Assembly (NCBI GenBank): GCA_028718125.1
Contig: JAQUMN010000009.1
Span: 51,554-115,553 of the forward strand
Direction of reading: 5' to 3'
DNA length: 64,000 bases
From: Kiritimatiellia bacterium
Lineage (GTDB): Bacteria > Verrucomicrobiota > Kiritimatiellia > JAAZAB01
Positions 31,576 to 40,270 of this stretch are shown here, piece by piece. Positions within the stretch are counted from its first letter, which is position 1. The number at the start of each line of letters is the position of its first letter. The notes under the pieces are model-generated. The model was not told where the DNA came from and made no database searches. It saw only the letters and a program-made list of their open reading frames with translations. Position numbers and translations under genes: made by a program.

Positions 31576-32379
31576 CGTCGCGCATGGATTCATTGGCCCA
31601 GGGCAACCCCCACGGCTGCGTCATACCTTGCCGATGGTTCCTTCGGTGTTGTCGAATATTGCACGATCGCAGGCAACAGTGCTCGTTATAACGACTCAAA
31701 TTTCGATCGCGATGGCGGCGTCAAAGGATATCAATGGGGAACCGATGTGGTTGTCCGCTGGTGCACGATTGCCAACAACTTCGCCTACCAGAGCGGCGGC
31801 GGGGTAAATATCACCTATTCCGGCATTATTGAAAATTGCGTAATTGTTTCCAACTGGCAGACCCGCGCCAGCGCAGGTCGCGGCGGCAGCGGCGTATTTT
31901 TTTACGACGGCACCAACGCTTTTTTGCGTAATTGTCTGGTTGCCTATAACAGTAATGCTTTATACAAGGGAGCGGTTCACTGCGCAAAAGCAGGCAACAT
32001 TGAAAATTGCACGATCGTCAGCAACAGCTACTATGGTTTGCTTGTCGAGTCCGGCGGCAGGGGGGCGGCGGTCGCGAACACCATCATTTACTCCAATACG
32101 GCACTCGACGTGGCAGGCACAAATTATATCGTAGCATCCAATTGCCTGTCATCGGTGGCATTGACCGGCACGGACAACCGCATCGGCGACCCGGCCTTCG
32201 CGAACCCGGCGGGCGATTTCCGCCTGACTGCGGTTTCGCCCTGCGTCAACAAGGGGCTGAACCTGGAATGGATGGATGGCACCCGTGACGTGCTGGGCAA
32301 CCGGCGCATTCTTGAACGCGTAGTGGATATCGGCGCCTATGAATTCGTGCGCCGTGGTGCGATCATCTCCGGCCGCTGA
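31576..32379 (+). pseudogene. 5'-truncated right-handed beta-helix / choice-of-anchor-Q protein remnant
   Basis: Frame opens at 31576 (after TAA 31573-31575) with beta-helix-like sequence (VVEYCTIAGNSARYND...) well upstream of the first ATG at 31747; C-terminus NRRILERVVDIGAYEFVRRGA. Confidence 0.55.
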
Positions 32380-32471
32380 TTGTGGACAACTTGAGGCCGG
32401 CAACCATGCATCGGCATCAAATCATGCCCGCCGGGCGATTCAATCCCGAACGAACAACTGTTTCGAGGCTA

Positions 32472-33707
32472 CTAGAGAATTAACAGCAAGGCGGCAAGCG
32501 CCAGGAAGAGCATGCCCAGCAAATATTTTTCTACCACCACATGGCGGCGGCTCCAGGCGAGCAGCCGGGCGGTCCGCAGGCCCTGCCATGTCAGTCCCAG
32601 TATAATCACCAGCGGGAGTATGAACAGCAGGTTATACAGCACCAAGTAGCCGGTCGCCGTGCCGGCGCCCGCCCCACTGCGCAGCACCAGCACCAGCGTG
32701 GGCACATAGACCTGCCCCGTGCATACGCTTTCAAGCACCGTGACCGCCACCCCGATCAGGAACCCGCCCAATGCCAGGTGCCGGGCCTTCAATCCACGCC
32801 GCATGATCGCATGTGTTGCCAGCATCAGCGGGCGGGGTAGGCGTAATACCATGCCGTGCGCATCGCCTTGCGTTCTAAACAGCCAGGCATCCCGGAAAGA
32901 CAGCGTCGCAAAACACAACAGCAGCACGAGCATGATGGCGTTGATCGCCTCCCGCGCATGGGCCAGAGACGTCAGCGGACGCAAAACATGGAGCAGCCCC
33001 AAACCAATGGCCAGATAGGTCAGAAAGCCGGCGATACAAAAAGTTCCCCCGGCCAGCAACAGCCGCGGGCCGCCGATCCGCGCCAAGGCCAGCGAACTCA
33101 TAAAAAACACAAGCGTCGCCATGGCGCAAGGGTTGATCCCGTCTACCAGGCCGGCGGCCATGACGCTCATCGGTGTAAAACACCTGACCCGGGCCCGCAA
33201 TTCATCCATCGTGGCAGGCGGTGGCGCGGCGGTGGAATCCACCGCGACGGGCGTGGCAAGCAACGCGTCCATGGTGTCGAAGATTTTGGTCTGGATTTCC
33301 CGGAACCCGTTCAGGAAAAACCGGCCATCGAGCATCATGCTCACATCCTCGTTCTCCCGGCTTTGCAGGCGTTCCTGGTACCCGGCCAGACGCAGGTAGT
33401 TGGTCAACTGCCAGACATCCAGTCGTTCCAGACGGTAGTCCCCGGGATACCGGTCATCGAGTTCAGGTAGGATCTCATTTTCGACCCGGTCGCAGTTGCC
33501 GCAGCCGGCCTCAAAAAAAAATTCGATGCGCACCGGCGGTGGGTTCGTAACTGCATCCGTTTCGGCATTACTGGTGCTTAGTACCCCCGCCCACACCAGG
33601 CCGGTCAGCAGCCATAAACACGCGCTGAAGGCGCCCCGGGAGCGCCGCCGCCGCAGACAAGTATACCCCCGCAAGGATGAAACGCATGCCACTGATGAAG
33701 GCGCCAT
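32472..33707 (-). CDS. thioredoxin-like (CGNC) domain fused to CcdA/DsbD-like multi-TM protein
   Basis: IEFFFEAGCGNCDRVENEILPEL then multi-TM DGINPCAMATLVFFMSSLALARIG... LGGFLIGVAVTVLESVCTGQVYVPTLV. Confidence 0.75.
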   Translation of the reverse strand: MAPSSVACVSSLRGYTCLRRRRSRGAFSACLWLLTGLVWAGVLSTSNAETDAVTNPPPVRIEFFFEAGCGNCDRVENEILPELDDRYPGDYRLERLDVWQLTNYLRLAGYQERLQSRENEDVSMMLDGRFFLNGFREIQTKIFDTMDALLATPVAVDSTAAPPPATMDELRARVRCFTPMSVMAAGLVDGINPCAMATLVFFMSSLALARIGGPRLLLAGGTFCIAGFLTYLAIGLGLLHVLRPLTSLAHAREAINAIMLVLLLCFATLSFRDAWLFRTQGDAHGMVLRLPRPLMLATHAIMRRGLKARHLALGGFLIGVAVTVLESVCTGQVYVPTLVLVLRSGAGAGTATGYLVLYNLLFILPLVIILGLTWQGLRTARLLAWSRRHVVVEKYLLGMLFLALAALLLIL

Positions 33708-33733
33708 ACATGAGCAGACCATAGGTTGATTCT

Positions 33734-35035
33734 CTATCCGTGATGTCCGCGTGATCCGAGCGAACAGCAACATTTCTTAACTTCCTTTATTTTTCGTTTT
33801 GCGTCATTCCTGGCTCTATGGTTATTCTTGCCGGCACCCTCAGGCAATACCCGGATAACGCCATCTGATTTTTCTCTGATTTCACCGACGATCACTGCAT
33901 CCCTGACCCCGGCATTGTGCAAGTCCCTGAGAGCAGCATCCGCCTTCCCGGCCGGAATTGCCATAAGCAGGCCGCCGGACGTTTGCGCGTCAAACAAGAC
34001 TGCTTTCATCATGTCCGTTACCCCGATGCCAAATTGAGTTCGGGCTGCGCTGTATTCAGAGTTGCGCTCATTGGCGCCTGAAAACATGCCCTGGCCGACA
34101 TAATCCATAACGCCGGGCAAGATCGGCAGCCGGTCGCACCACACCTCGACCGTAACGCCACTTTCGATAACAAGCTGGCAGAGATGGCCGATAAAGCCGA
34201 AGCCGGTCACGTCCGTGCAAGCGGTGGCATGATAGGTAACCATGATTTCCGCGGCTGCCTTGTTGAGCGAGCCCATCGCCGCGGCCGCGGCGCTGACGGA
34301 TTCCGGTGACGCCTTCCCGAGGCGGTCAGCCAGCGCCACGATCCCGGTTCCCAGCGGCTTGGTCAGAATCAACACATTGCCCGGCCTGGCCCCGGCATTC
34401 GTTACAAGCGAGGACTCGGCTATAATCCCAGTGACCGCGAAGCCGAATTTTACCTCCTCATCATTGATGCTGTGACCGCCGAGGAGGATGGTGTTGGCCT
34501 CCTTGAGCACCTTCATGCCCCCGCGCAGGATCTCGGCCATGACCTCGTGCGGGAGCGACTCGATCGGAAAACCAATGATGGATAACGCGGTGACCGGTGT
34601 GCCACCCATGGCATAGACATCGCTTAACGAGTTGCAGGCCGCGATCCTTCCGAACAGGAATGGATCATCCACGCTGGGCGTGAACACATCCACGGTTTGA
34701 ACCACGGTTACACCGGAAGCAAGCCGGAATACGCCGGCATCATCCGCCGTCGCCATCCCCACCAGGATCCGCGGGTCCTTTACAACCGGCAGACACGCCA
34801 GCACCGCATGCAGATCCGCCTGCCCGATTTTGCTGGCGCAGCCGGCGTTCCGGACGTGTTCGGTCAACCGCACCGGCGCTCCGGAATTCGTTGCCGGCAC
34901 ATGCTCCCCGGCACAGGTGCAAACGTTTTTCGCCTTGAAGAGGGGGCAGGGGCATGGTTTGCGCGGGTCACAGACGCAGTGACCAAGCTGTATCGAGCGT
35001 GCCATCACGCGCAGGCGCTTTTCCTTGGAATTCAT
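33734..35035 (-). CDS. selD: selenide, water dikinase with Cys-rich N-terminal extension
   Basis: GCASKIGQADL, VDVFTPSVDDPFLFGRIAACNSLSDVYAMGGTPVTALSI, LTKPLGTGI, ACTDVTGFGFIGHL. Confidence 0.93.
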   Translation of the reverse strand: MNSKEKRLRVMARSIQLGHCVCDPRKPCPCPLFKAKNVCTCAGEHVPATNSGAPVRLTEHVRNAGCASKIGQADLHAVLACLPVVKDPRILVGMATADDAGVFRLASGVTVVQTVDVFTPSVDDPFLFGRIAACNSLSDVYAMGGTPVTALSIIGFPIESLPHEVMAEILRGGMKVLKEANTILLGGHSINDEEVKFGFAVTGIIAESSLVTNAGARPGNVLILTKPLGTGIVALADRLGKASPESVSAAAAAMGSLNKAAAEIMVTYHATACTDVTGFGFIGHLCQLVIESGVTVEVWCDRLPILPGVMDYVGQGMFSGANERNSEYSAARTQFGIGVTDMMKAVLFDAQTSGGLLMAIPAGKADAALRDLHNAGVRDAVIVGEIREKSDGVIRVLPEGAGKNNHRARNDAKRKIKEVKKCCCSLGSRGHHG

Positions 35036-35049
35036 GCCTGTGTTCCTTC

Positions 35050-37002
35050 CTAATCTTTCAGATACCGGTTGTTGCCCACCCGCTTGGTGAGTCCTTTGGC
35101 ATCCCAATATTCCATTATGGGAATCGAGTACTTCCTTGTCGTCCCCAGGACGTCCTTGAACACGCCGGCTTCAATAACCCCGTGCTTGGCAAGGTGCTCA
35201 ACCAGTTTTTGTTTCGATTTCTCCACATGTTCCTTGTGAAGGATGACCTTGTCCGAAATCACCACAATCTCGCCGCTCTGCGCCAGAAAATCGAACACCG
35301 GATCGAGAACCGCCGCGGGCGCTCCCAGCATTTCAGGTAATTCATCCCGGCGTGGAGACGCAAAACCGGTCTTGCGGTAGACACCGCCGATCCGGTTTGC
35401 CAACCCGGACTGCTGGGGCGATAGGTTTGGCATTCGTGCCGGAATCTGGAATCCGGCCGTGTTGGATGTGATCTTGCCTGACTCCAGCAACTGCTCGACG
35501 GCCTTCTCGATGAGCAGGCGATCCGGCTTGAGGTCGCGGAACAGTTCCTTCTTGGTGAATCCCAGGCTCAGGGGCGAAGCGTCATGCATATGGCCCAGCA
35601 GGGCCAGGATCTCATCGCGAATGGCGGCTAATGGTCCGGCATATACATAGCGCTCGCCCGGCAGGGCCGTTGCCAGCCCTTGTTGTACCAACGATTGGAT
35701 TTGTTCGCGGGCGGCCTCCGGACTCAGGAAAGACGCCTTGGCAAGGTCCGCAACAGGATAAGTAAGGGCGCCGCCCTTCTTCAGGATGTAGGTCAGCGCC
35801 GAAAGCGGGTCGCGATAGGCCTTTTCACGTTCCTCCATCGTTTCGGTCCAGTTGCCTCGCGATCGGCGCATCCTGACGTGATCCTGCGAAATCACATTCC
35901 CGCCTCCTATGGTTCGTACGGGGCTCAGTGTGCGCACCACGAAGAAATCGCCGGGCGCGGCCACCACCGGCTCGTCGAGTTGGAACTGCACGCACACCTC
36001 GCTGCCCGGCGCCGGCGGTGTCAGATCCGGCAGGACCATATAGCCGGTTACTTCGGCCGTGCCGACGTGAAAACGAATTCCGGACCTGGGTTTGAGCGGC
36101 CGAACCAGGTCGGGCATAAGGTGAAGCCGCGCATTTACAAGCTGGGTCGTGGTAAAGTAGCCGGGTGTGGCCAGCACCATGCCCCGCTTGGCATCATCGC
36201 GCGAAAGGTCGCTGAGCCGCAGGGCAACGCATTCACCGGCTTTGCCTTCGGCTGCATCCGCTCCATAGACCTGCAGGCCGCGCACCTTTTTCTTGCCAGC
36301 GCGCGGAAGAAGGTCCAGCGTGTCTCCCACCCGGACGGTCCCGCACCTGGGAATGCCGGAGACAATCGTCCCGATCCCCTGAATGACAAACGAACTTTCC
36401 ACATGCATGCGGAATGCGCCGCTACTGTTCTTCCGGGCGGTCTTGTCCACGGTGGCCACAAGCGCTCCATAGAACGCGTCGAATCCCTGGCCGGTCTTTG
36501 ACGACACCGGTATGATCGGACACGCTTCAAGGAAACTTCCGGCCACGAGTTCACGGATCTGTTGCGACATTTCGGTAATGCGTTCGGGTCCAACCAGGTC
36601 CACCTTCGTGAGGGCCACCATGCCCGACGTAACCCCCAGCAGGCGGACAATATGAAAATGCTCCAGTGTTTGAGGCATGATTCCATCGTCAGCCGCTATG
36701 ACCAGCAAGACGACATCAATTCCGGTGGCGCCGGCAACCATGTTGTGGACGAAACGTTCGTGGCCGGGCACATCCACGATGCCGACCCGGCGATTGTCCG
36801 GTAGTTTGCAGGTGGCAAACCCGAGGTCAATCGTCATGCCACGGGCCTTCTCTTCCGGTATGGTGTCGCAGTCACAGCCCGTCAGCAATGTCACCAGCGC
36901 GGTTTTGCCGTGGTCAATATGACCGGCGGTGCCGATGGTAAGTGTGATCGTCTGAGCTGATGCGGCTTCGTTCCGGCCGCAGTTCTTAGCAGAGGTCTTC
37001 AT
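35050..37002 (-). CDS. selB: selenocysteine-specific elongation factor
   Basis: [21 protein letters not shown]...[14 protein letters not shown]...[32 protein letters not shown]-terminal winged-helix-type region. Confidence 0.97.
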   Translation of the reverse strand: MKTSAKNCGRNEAASAQTITLTIGTAGHIDHGKTALVTLLTGCDCDTIPEEKARGMTIDLGFATCKLPDNRRVGIVDVPGHERFVHNMVAGATGIDVVLLVIAADDGIMPQTLEHFHIVRLLGVTSGMVALTKVDLVGPERITEMSQQIRELVAGSFLEACPIIPVSSKTGQGFDAFYGALVATVDKTARKNSSGAFRMHVESSFVIQGIGTIVSGIPRCGTVRVGDTLDLLPRAGKKKVRGLQVYGADAAEGKAGECVALRLSDLSRDDAKRGMVLATPGYFTTTQLVNARLHLMPDLVRPLKPRSGIRFHVGTAEVTGYMVLPDLTPPAPGSEVCVQFQLDEPVVAAPGDFFVVRTLSPVRTIGGGNVISQDHVRMRRSRGNWTETMEEREKAYRDPLSALTYILKKGGALTYPVADLAKASFLSPEAAREQIQSLVQQGLATALPGERYVYAGPLAAIRDEILALLGHMHDASPLSLGFTKKELFRDLKPDRLLIEKAVEQLLESGKITSNTAGFQIPARMPNLSPQQSGLANRIGGVYRKTGFASPRRDELPEMLGAPAAVLDPVFDFLAQSGEIVVISDKVILHKEHVEKSKQKLVEHLAKHGVIEAGVFKDVLGTTRKYSIPIMEYWDAKGLTKRVGNNRYLKD

Positions 37003-38429
37003 CCTGGGCTTCTCGATTGTCTTTTCCCGCCGGCCTCGATTTGTTCCACGGCCTGCAGGATGTCCGGTATATCTTCGGGGAAAACCGTGCGCATATCCAG
37101 AATAACACAGTGATCGGCGACGCGCGGGATAATCGGCGTGGCCGACATCCGGAATTGCCTGGCCATCTCGTCAGCCCGCAGGCCCGGGGCCTTGATCCTG
37201 ACCGCGAACGACGGCAGCTCCGCTCCCGGCAGGGAGCCGCCCCCGAGATAGGACACTTCACTGGATACAGCGAGTTCCCAATCCGGTCTTTTCTGCCCGA
37301 TCTCGGTCTTCAGTTGCACCGCCTGAGATTTAATCGCGGCCGGTGGCTTGGCGATCATCGTGTATAAGGGATGGCGCTTTGCCAGGAGGTCAGGCGCCTT
37401 GAACAGGCGCAACGTGGCTTCAAGCGCGCCCAGCGTCAGCTTGCAAACGCGCAGAATTCTGTAGAGCGGATGCGAGCGAATCCGCTCAATCAGGCCGGCG
37501 CGTCCCACGATCATGCCGCCCTGCGGGCCGCCAATCAGTTTATCGGTGCTGAAAAGCACGAGATCGGCGCCGGAGCGCAGGCTTTCGCGGACCGTATATT
37601 CATGGGGCAAGCCGAACGGTTCGAGGCCGACCAGCGCGCCGCAGCCAAGGTCATCTACGACCGGCACGCGATGCTTTTTGCCGACCTGTGAAATTTCACC
37701 GATGGAAACTTCCTTGGTAAACCCGACAATTTTGTAATTGCTCTTGTGCGCCTTGAGAATCATGGCGGTCCGCGGCCCCACGGCGTTGGCGTAATCCTTT
37801 ACGTGCGTTTTATTGGTTGTCCCGACCTCGCGGAGGATGGCGCCGCTGGCTTTCATGATGTCCGGAAGGCGAAAGGAGCCTCCGATCTCGATAAGCTCGC
37901 TGCGGGAGATGACGACCTCTTTGCCGAACGCCAGGGCCGTGAGCAGGAGAAACGTTGCCCCGGCATTGTTGTTGACGACCAGCACGTCTCCGGCGCCGGT
38001 GAGTTCCCTGACGATCGCGCGCACGCATTCCTCGCGCCGGTCGCGCTGTCCGGTCTGCAAGTCCTGCTGGAGATTGCAATAGCCCGTAACGCGGGAAAGT
38101 TCCTCCTTGGCCGCCCCGGGCAGGGCAGCGCGGCCAAGACCGGTATGCAGGATGATTCCCGTGGCATTCACAACGCGCCTAAGACACGATTGGCTGTCAC
38201 GCTCGATTTCCTTGGCCGCTTGCTCCAGAATCGTTGAAGCTTCGCATGTAGGCGGCTCCATGCTGCCGCTCTTAAGGATCGAAGCGCGCCATGCGTTCAG
38301 GACATGCCGCACGGATTCAACCACCGTAATCCTGCCGTAAACCGTGGTCAGCCTTGTTGCTTCCGGCCCCTTCAGCACCTTATCTACGGACGGCAGAACC
38401 CGTGCCACTTTTTTAAAGTCTTTCTTCAT
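36999..38429 (-). CDS. selA: L-seryl-tRNA(Sec) selenium transferase
   Basis: VVNATGIILHTGLGRAALP, VNNNAGATFLLLTALA, DLVLFSTDKLIGGPQGGMIVGR; 4-nt overlap with selB. Confidence 0.97.
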   Translation of the reverse strand: MKKDFKKVARVLPSVDKVLKGPEATRLTTVYGRITVVESVRHVLNAWRASILKSGSMEPPTCEASTILEQAAKEIERDSQSCLRRVVNATGIILHTGLGRAALPGAAKEELSRVTGYCNLQQDLQTGQRDRREECVRAIVRELTGAGDVLVVNNNAGATFLLLTALAFGKEVVISRSELIEIGGSFRLPDIMKASGAILREVGTTNKTHVKDYANAVGPRTAMILKAHKSNYKIVGFTKEVSIGEISQVGKKHRVPVVDDLGCGALVGLEPFGLPHEYTVRESLRSGADLVLFSTDKLIGGPQGGMIVGRAGLIERIRSHPLYRILRVCKLTLGALEATLRLFKAPDLLAKRHPLYTMIAKPPAAIKSQAVQLKTEIGQKRPDWELAVSSEVSYLGGGSLPGAELPSFAVRIKAPGLRADEMARQFRMSATPIIPRVADHCVILDMRTVFPEDIPDILQAVEQIEAGGKRQSRSPG

Positions 38430-38551
38430 TGATACGGTTCCCTTTCAGCCGTGGGCGTAGTCTTCTCTCGCCAATCCATGTCGTCAAGAGTAAAAAAGGG
38501 ATTGAAGCAGAAAGACTTGCCCGCCAACAGTATTTTCGATACCTTCTTGGC

Positions 38552-38648
38552 GGGAGTGAATGGTGCCTGGTGGTGCCTCTGGTCTTCAAAACCAGTGTGG
38601 GGCTGTAAAAGGTCCCGGGTCGGGTTCGATTCCCACTCGCTCCCGCCA
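38552..38648 (+). tRNA. selC: tRNA-Sec (TCA anticodon)
   Basis: GGGAGTGA/TCGCTCCC 8-bp acceptor, 6-bp D stem GGTGCC..GGTGCC, anticodon arm CTGGTCTTCAAAACCAG, long variable arm GGGGCTGTAAAAGGTCCC, 3' GCCA; T-stem imperfect. Confidence 0.93.
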
Positions 38649-38695
38649 ATTATTCAATTCCACGCTCGATCTCCCTGAGCAAAGGCTGATTATCC

Positions 38696-39544
38696 TCACG
38701 GTTTGGGCCGATCAGACAAAAACGGTACAGGGCCGTTGTTACGGATGGCATCAACCGGGCAGACGTGCTGGCATTTCAGGCATTCAATGCACTCGGTGTG
38801 ACGGTTGACGGCGCGGCCGGTGCGGCTGCAGGCCTCCACCGGAACGCCCATGGGGCAGGCCTTGTCGCACTGGCTACAATGGATGCACTTGGCCGGATCC
38901 AGCCGGATGGCAAAGAGCGAATACTTGTTGGCAAACGCCACGAGCGCACCCACCGGGCACATGACCCTGCAAAACCAGCGAATGTCGAAAATGACGAGTA
39001 CCAGGACAAAGACAAGGACGGACAGACGAAGGATTCGCCATGCGTCAAAAGTCCAGTCCTGGTTGATCACCATGGGGGGGAGAATAACTTCCAGCGTGGC
39101 AATGGGGCAATAGGCGCAGAAGAAGTATAGGACATCTTTCCCCGCCCAATAGGCGACCGCTCCGACGGCGATAATGAGAAAAGCATATTTTGTCCAGCGC
39201 ACGAAAAAGGGCAGTCGCAATTTGGGCACGGGGATTAGATATAACAGGTCCTGGAGCAGTCCCATGGGGCAGATCCAGCCGCAGAAAAAACGCCCAACCA
39301 GTACGCCGACCCCTGCGATCAGGCCCAATGCCAGCCAGGGAACGGAATGAAACTGGATGAACTCCGATATCGTATAGATAGGACAGGCCAACCAGGTAAG
39401 GGGGCAGGCATTGCAATGAAGGATCGGGAGGCAGACCCCCCCAAAAAAAACGGTAGTGGAAGTGAATACCGTAATGTTGCAGGTTAACAGGATGAAGGCC
39501 AGGAACTGAATGAATCGCCGTTTGGTTGTCAGGGGAAAAGGCAT
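38696..39544 (-). CDS. NapH/CcoG-like membrane polyferredoxin
   Basis: TM helices, FFCGWICPMGLLQDL, CRVMCPVGAL, CIHCSQCDKACP, CIECLKCQHVCPVDAI. Confidence 0.88.
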   Translation of the reverse strand: MPFPLTTKRRFIQFLAFILLTCNITVFTSTTVFFGGVCLPILHCNACPLTWLACPIYTISEFIQFHSVPWLALGLIAGVGVLVGRFFCGWICPMGLLQDLLYLIPVPKLRLPFFVRWTKYAFLIIAVGAVAYWAGKDVLYFFCAYCPIATLEVILPPMVINQDWTFDAWRILRLSVLVFVLVLVIFDIRWFCRVMCPVGALVAFANKYSLFAIRLDPAKCIHCSQCDKACPMGVPVEACSRTGRAVNRHTECIECLKCQHVCPVDAIRNNGPVPFLSDRPKP

Positions 39545-39572
39545 TGACAATCCGACCGAACAAGGCACATTG

Positions 39573-40166
39573 CTATTGCAAAGGAATCAGGCTTGCGGTC
39601 ATTTTCTTTCCGAAAACCCCCTTCTTTCCTCCATCAATCCACGCCACAACCGTATATTCACCCTCTTTGGCTACTTCACCGAAGTAGCCGCCGGCGCCCC
39701 CTCAAGACGGGCACATTTTATCAAGGGACACGGACTTCTTCTCGATGACTTTCCCGTCAGAATCCATGATATAAAAACGCGCGCTGCCGCTGGTCATTCG
39801 CTTGGCGAGCTTTTTGCCGTTGGACTCCTTGATTTCAAACAGTTCGCAGGTAATGCGTATGGGGATTTTGCCGGATTTAACATACTTGCGCTTTTCCTGG
39901 GGCGTAACCGTGCGCAAGCCGAACGAGGACTGGAACATTAGCTTTGCCCCCGTCTTTTCGTTAGTCCATTCAGTCAATAGGTCGGCAATCTGGTCCTCGG
40001 TTAGAACCTGATCCCCTGCGGACCGCGCTGTCGATAGAACCGGTTTGACCGGTGCGGTGGTAGCAGACGGCTGCACATCGGTGTTATTCTGGGAAAGAGC
40101 AGGGGTGGCCGCCAAAAGAAAGAAGGCCAGGCAAAACCAGGAAAATATTTTTCTCGCAGTTACCAT
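39573..40166 (-). CDS. candidate selenoprotein 'P2': exported protein with CPSU (CxxU) motif; UGA at 39702-39704 read as Sec
   Basis: 154-aa ORF with signal peptide ends ...SVSLDKMCPS-UGA; frame continues GGAGGYFGEVAKEGEYTVVAWIDGGKKGVFGKKMTASLIPLQ-TAG; perfect 9-bp hairpin after UGA. Confidence 0.85.
39669..39689 (-). promoter_or_regulatory. bacterial SECIS element (P2)
   Basis: mRNA GGCUACUUC-GGU-GAAGUAGCC; loop starts 21 nt after UGA, G in first two loop positions. Confidence 0.85.
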
Positions 40167-40270
40167 TGATTCTTATCCTTAATTCCTGATCGCAAGCATT
40201 CCGTGTCTTCTGAAAGAAGTTTTACATCTTTTATGTTTTTTATCAATGGTTTTCTATCATCGGGCCTTCA

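Noticed and set aside
32339-33018. Plus-strand ORFs opposite the thioredoxin/CcdA-like gene
   Set aside because: Low-complexity shadow ORFs of a membrane protein gene.
38690-38698. UGA stop of the NapH-like gene as Sec
   Set aside because: Only one sense codon follows before a TAA; no hairpin.
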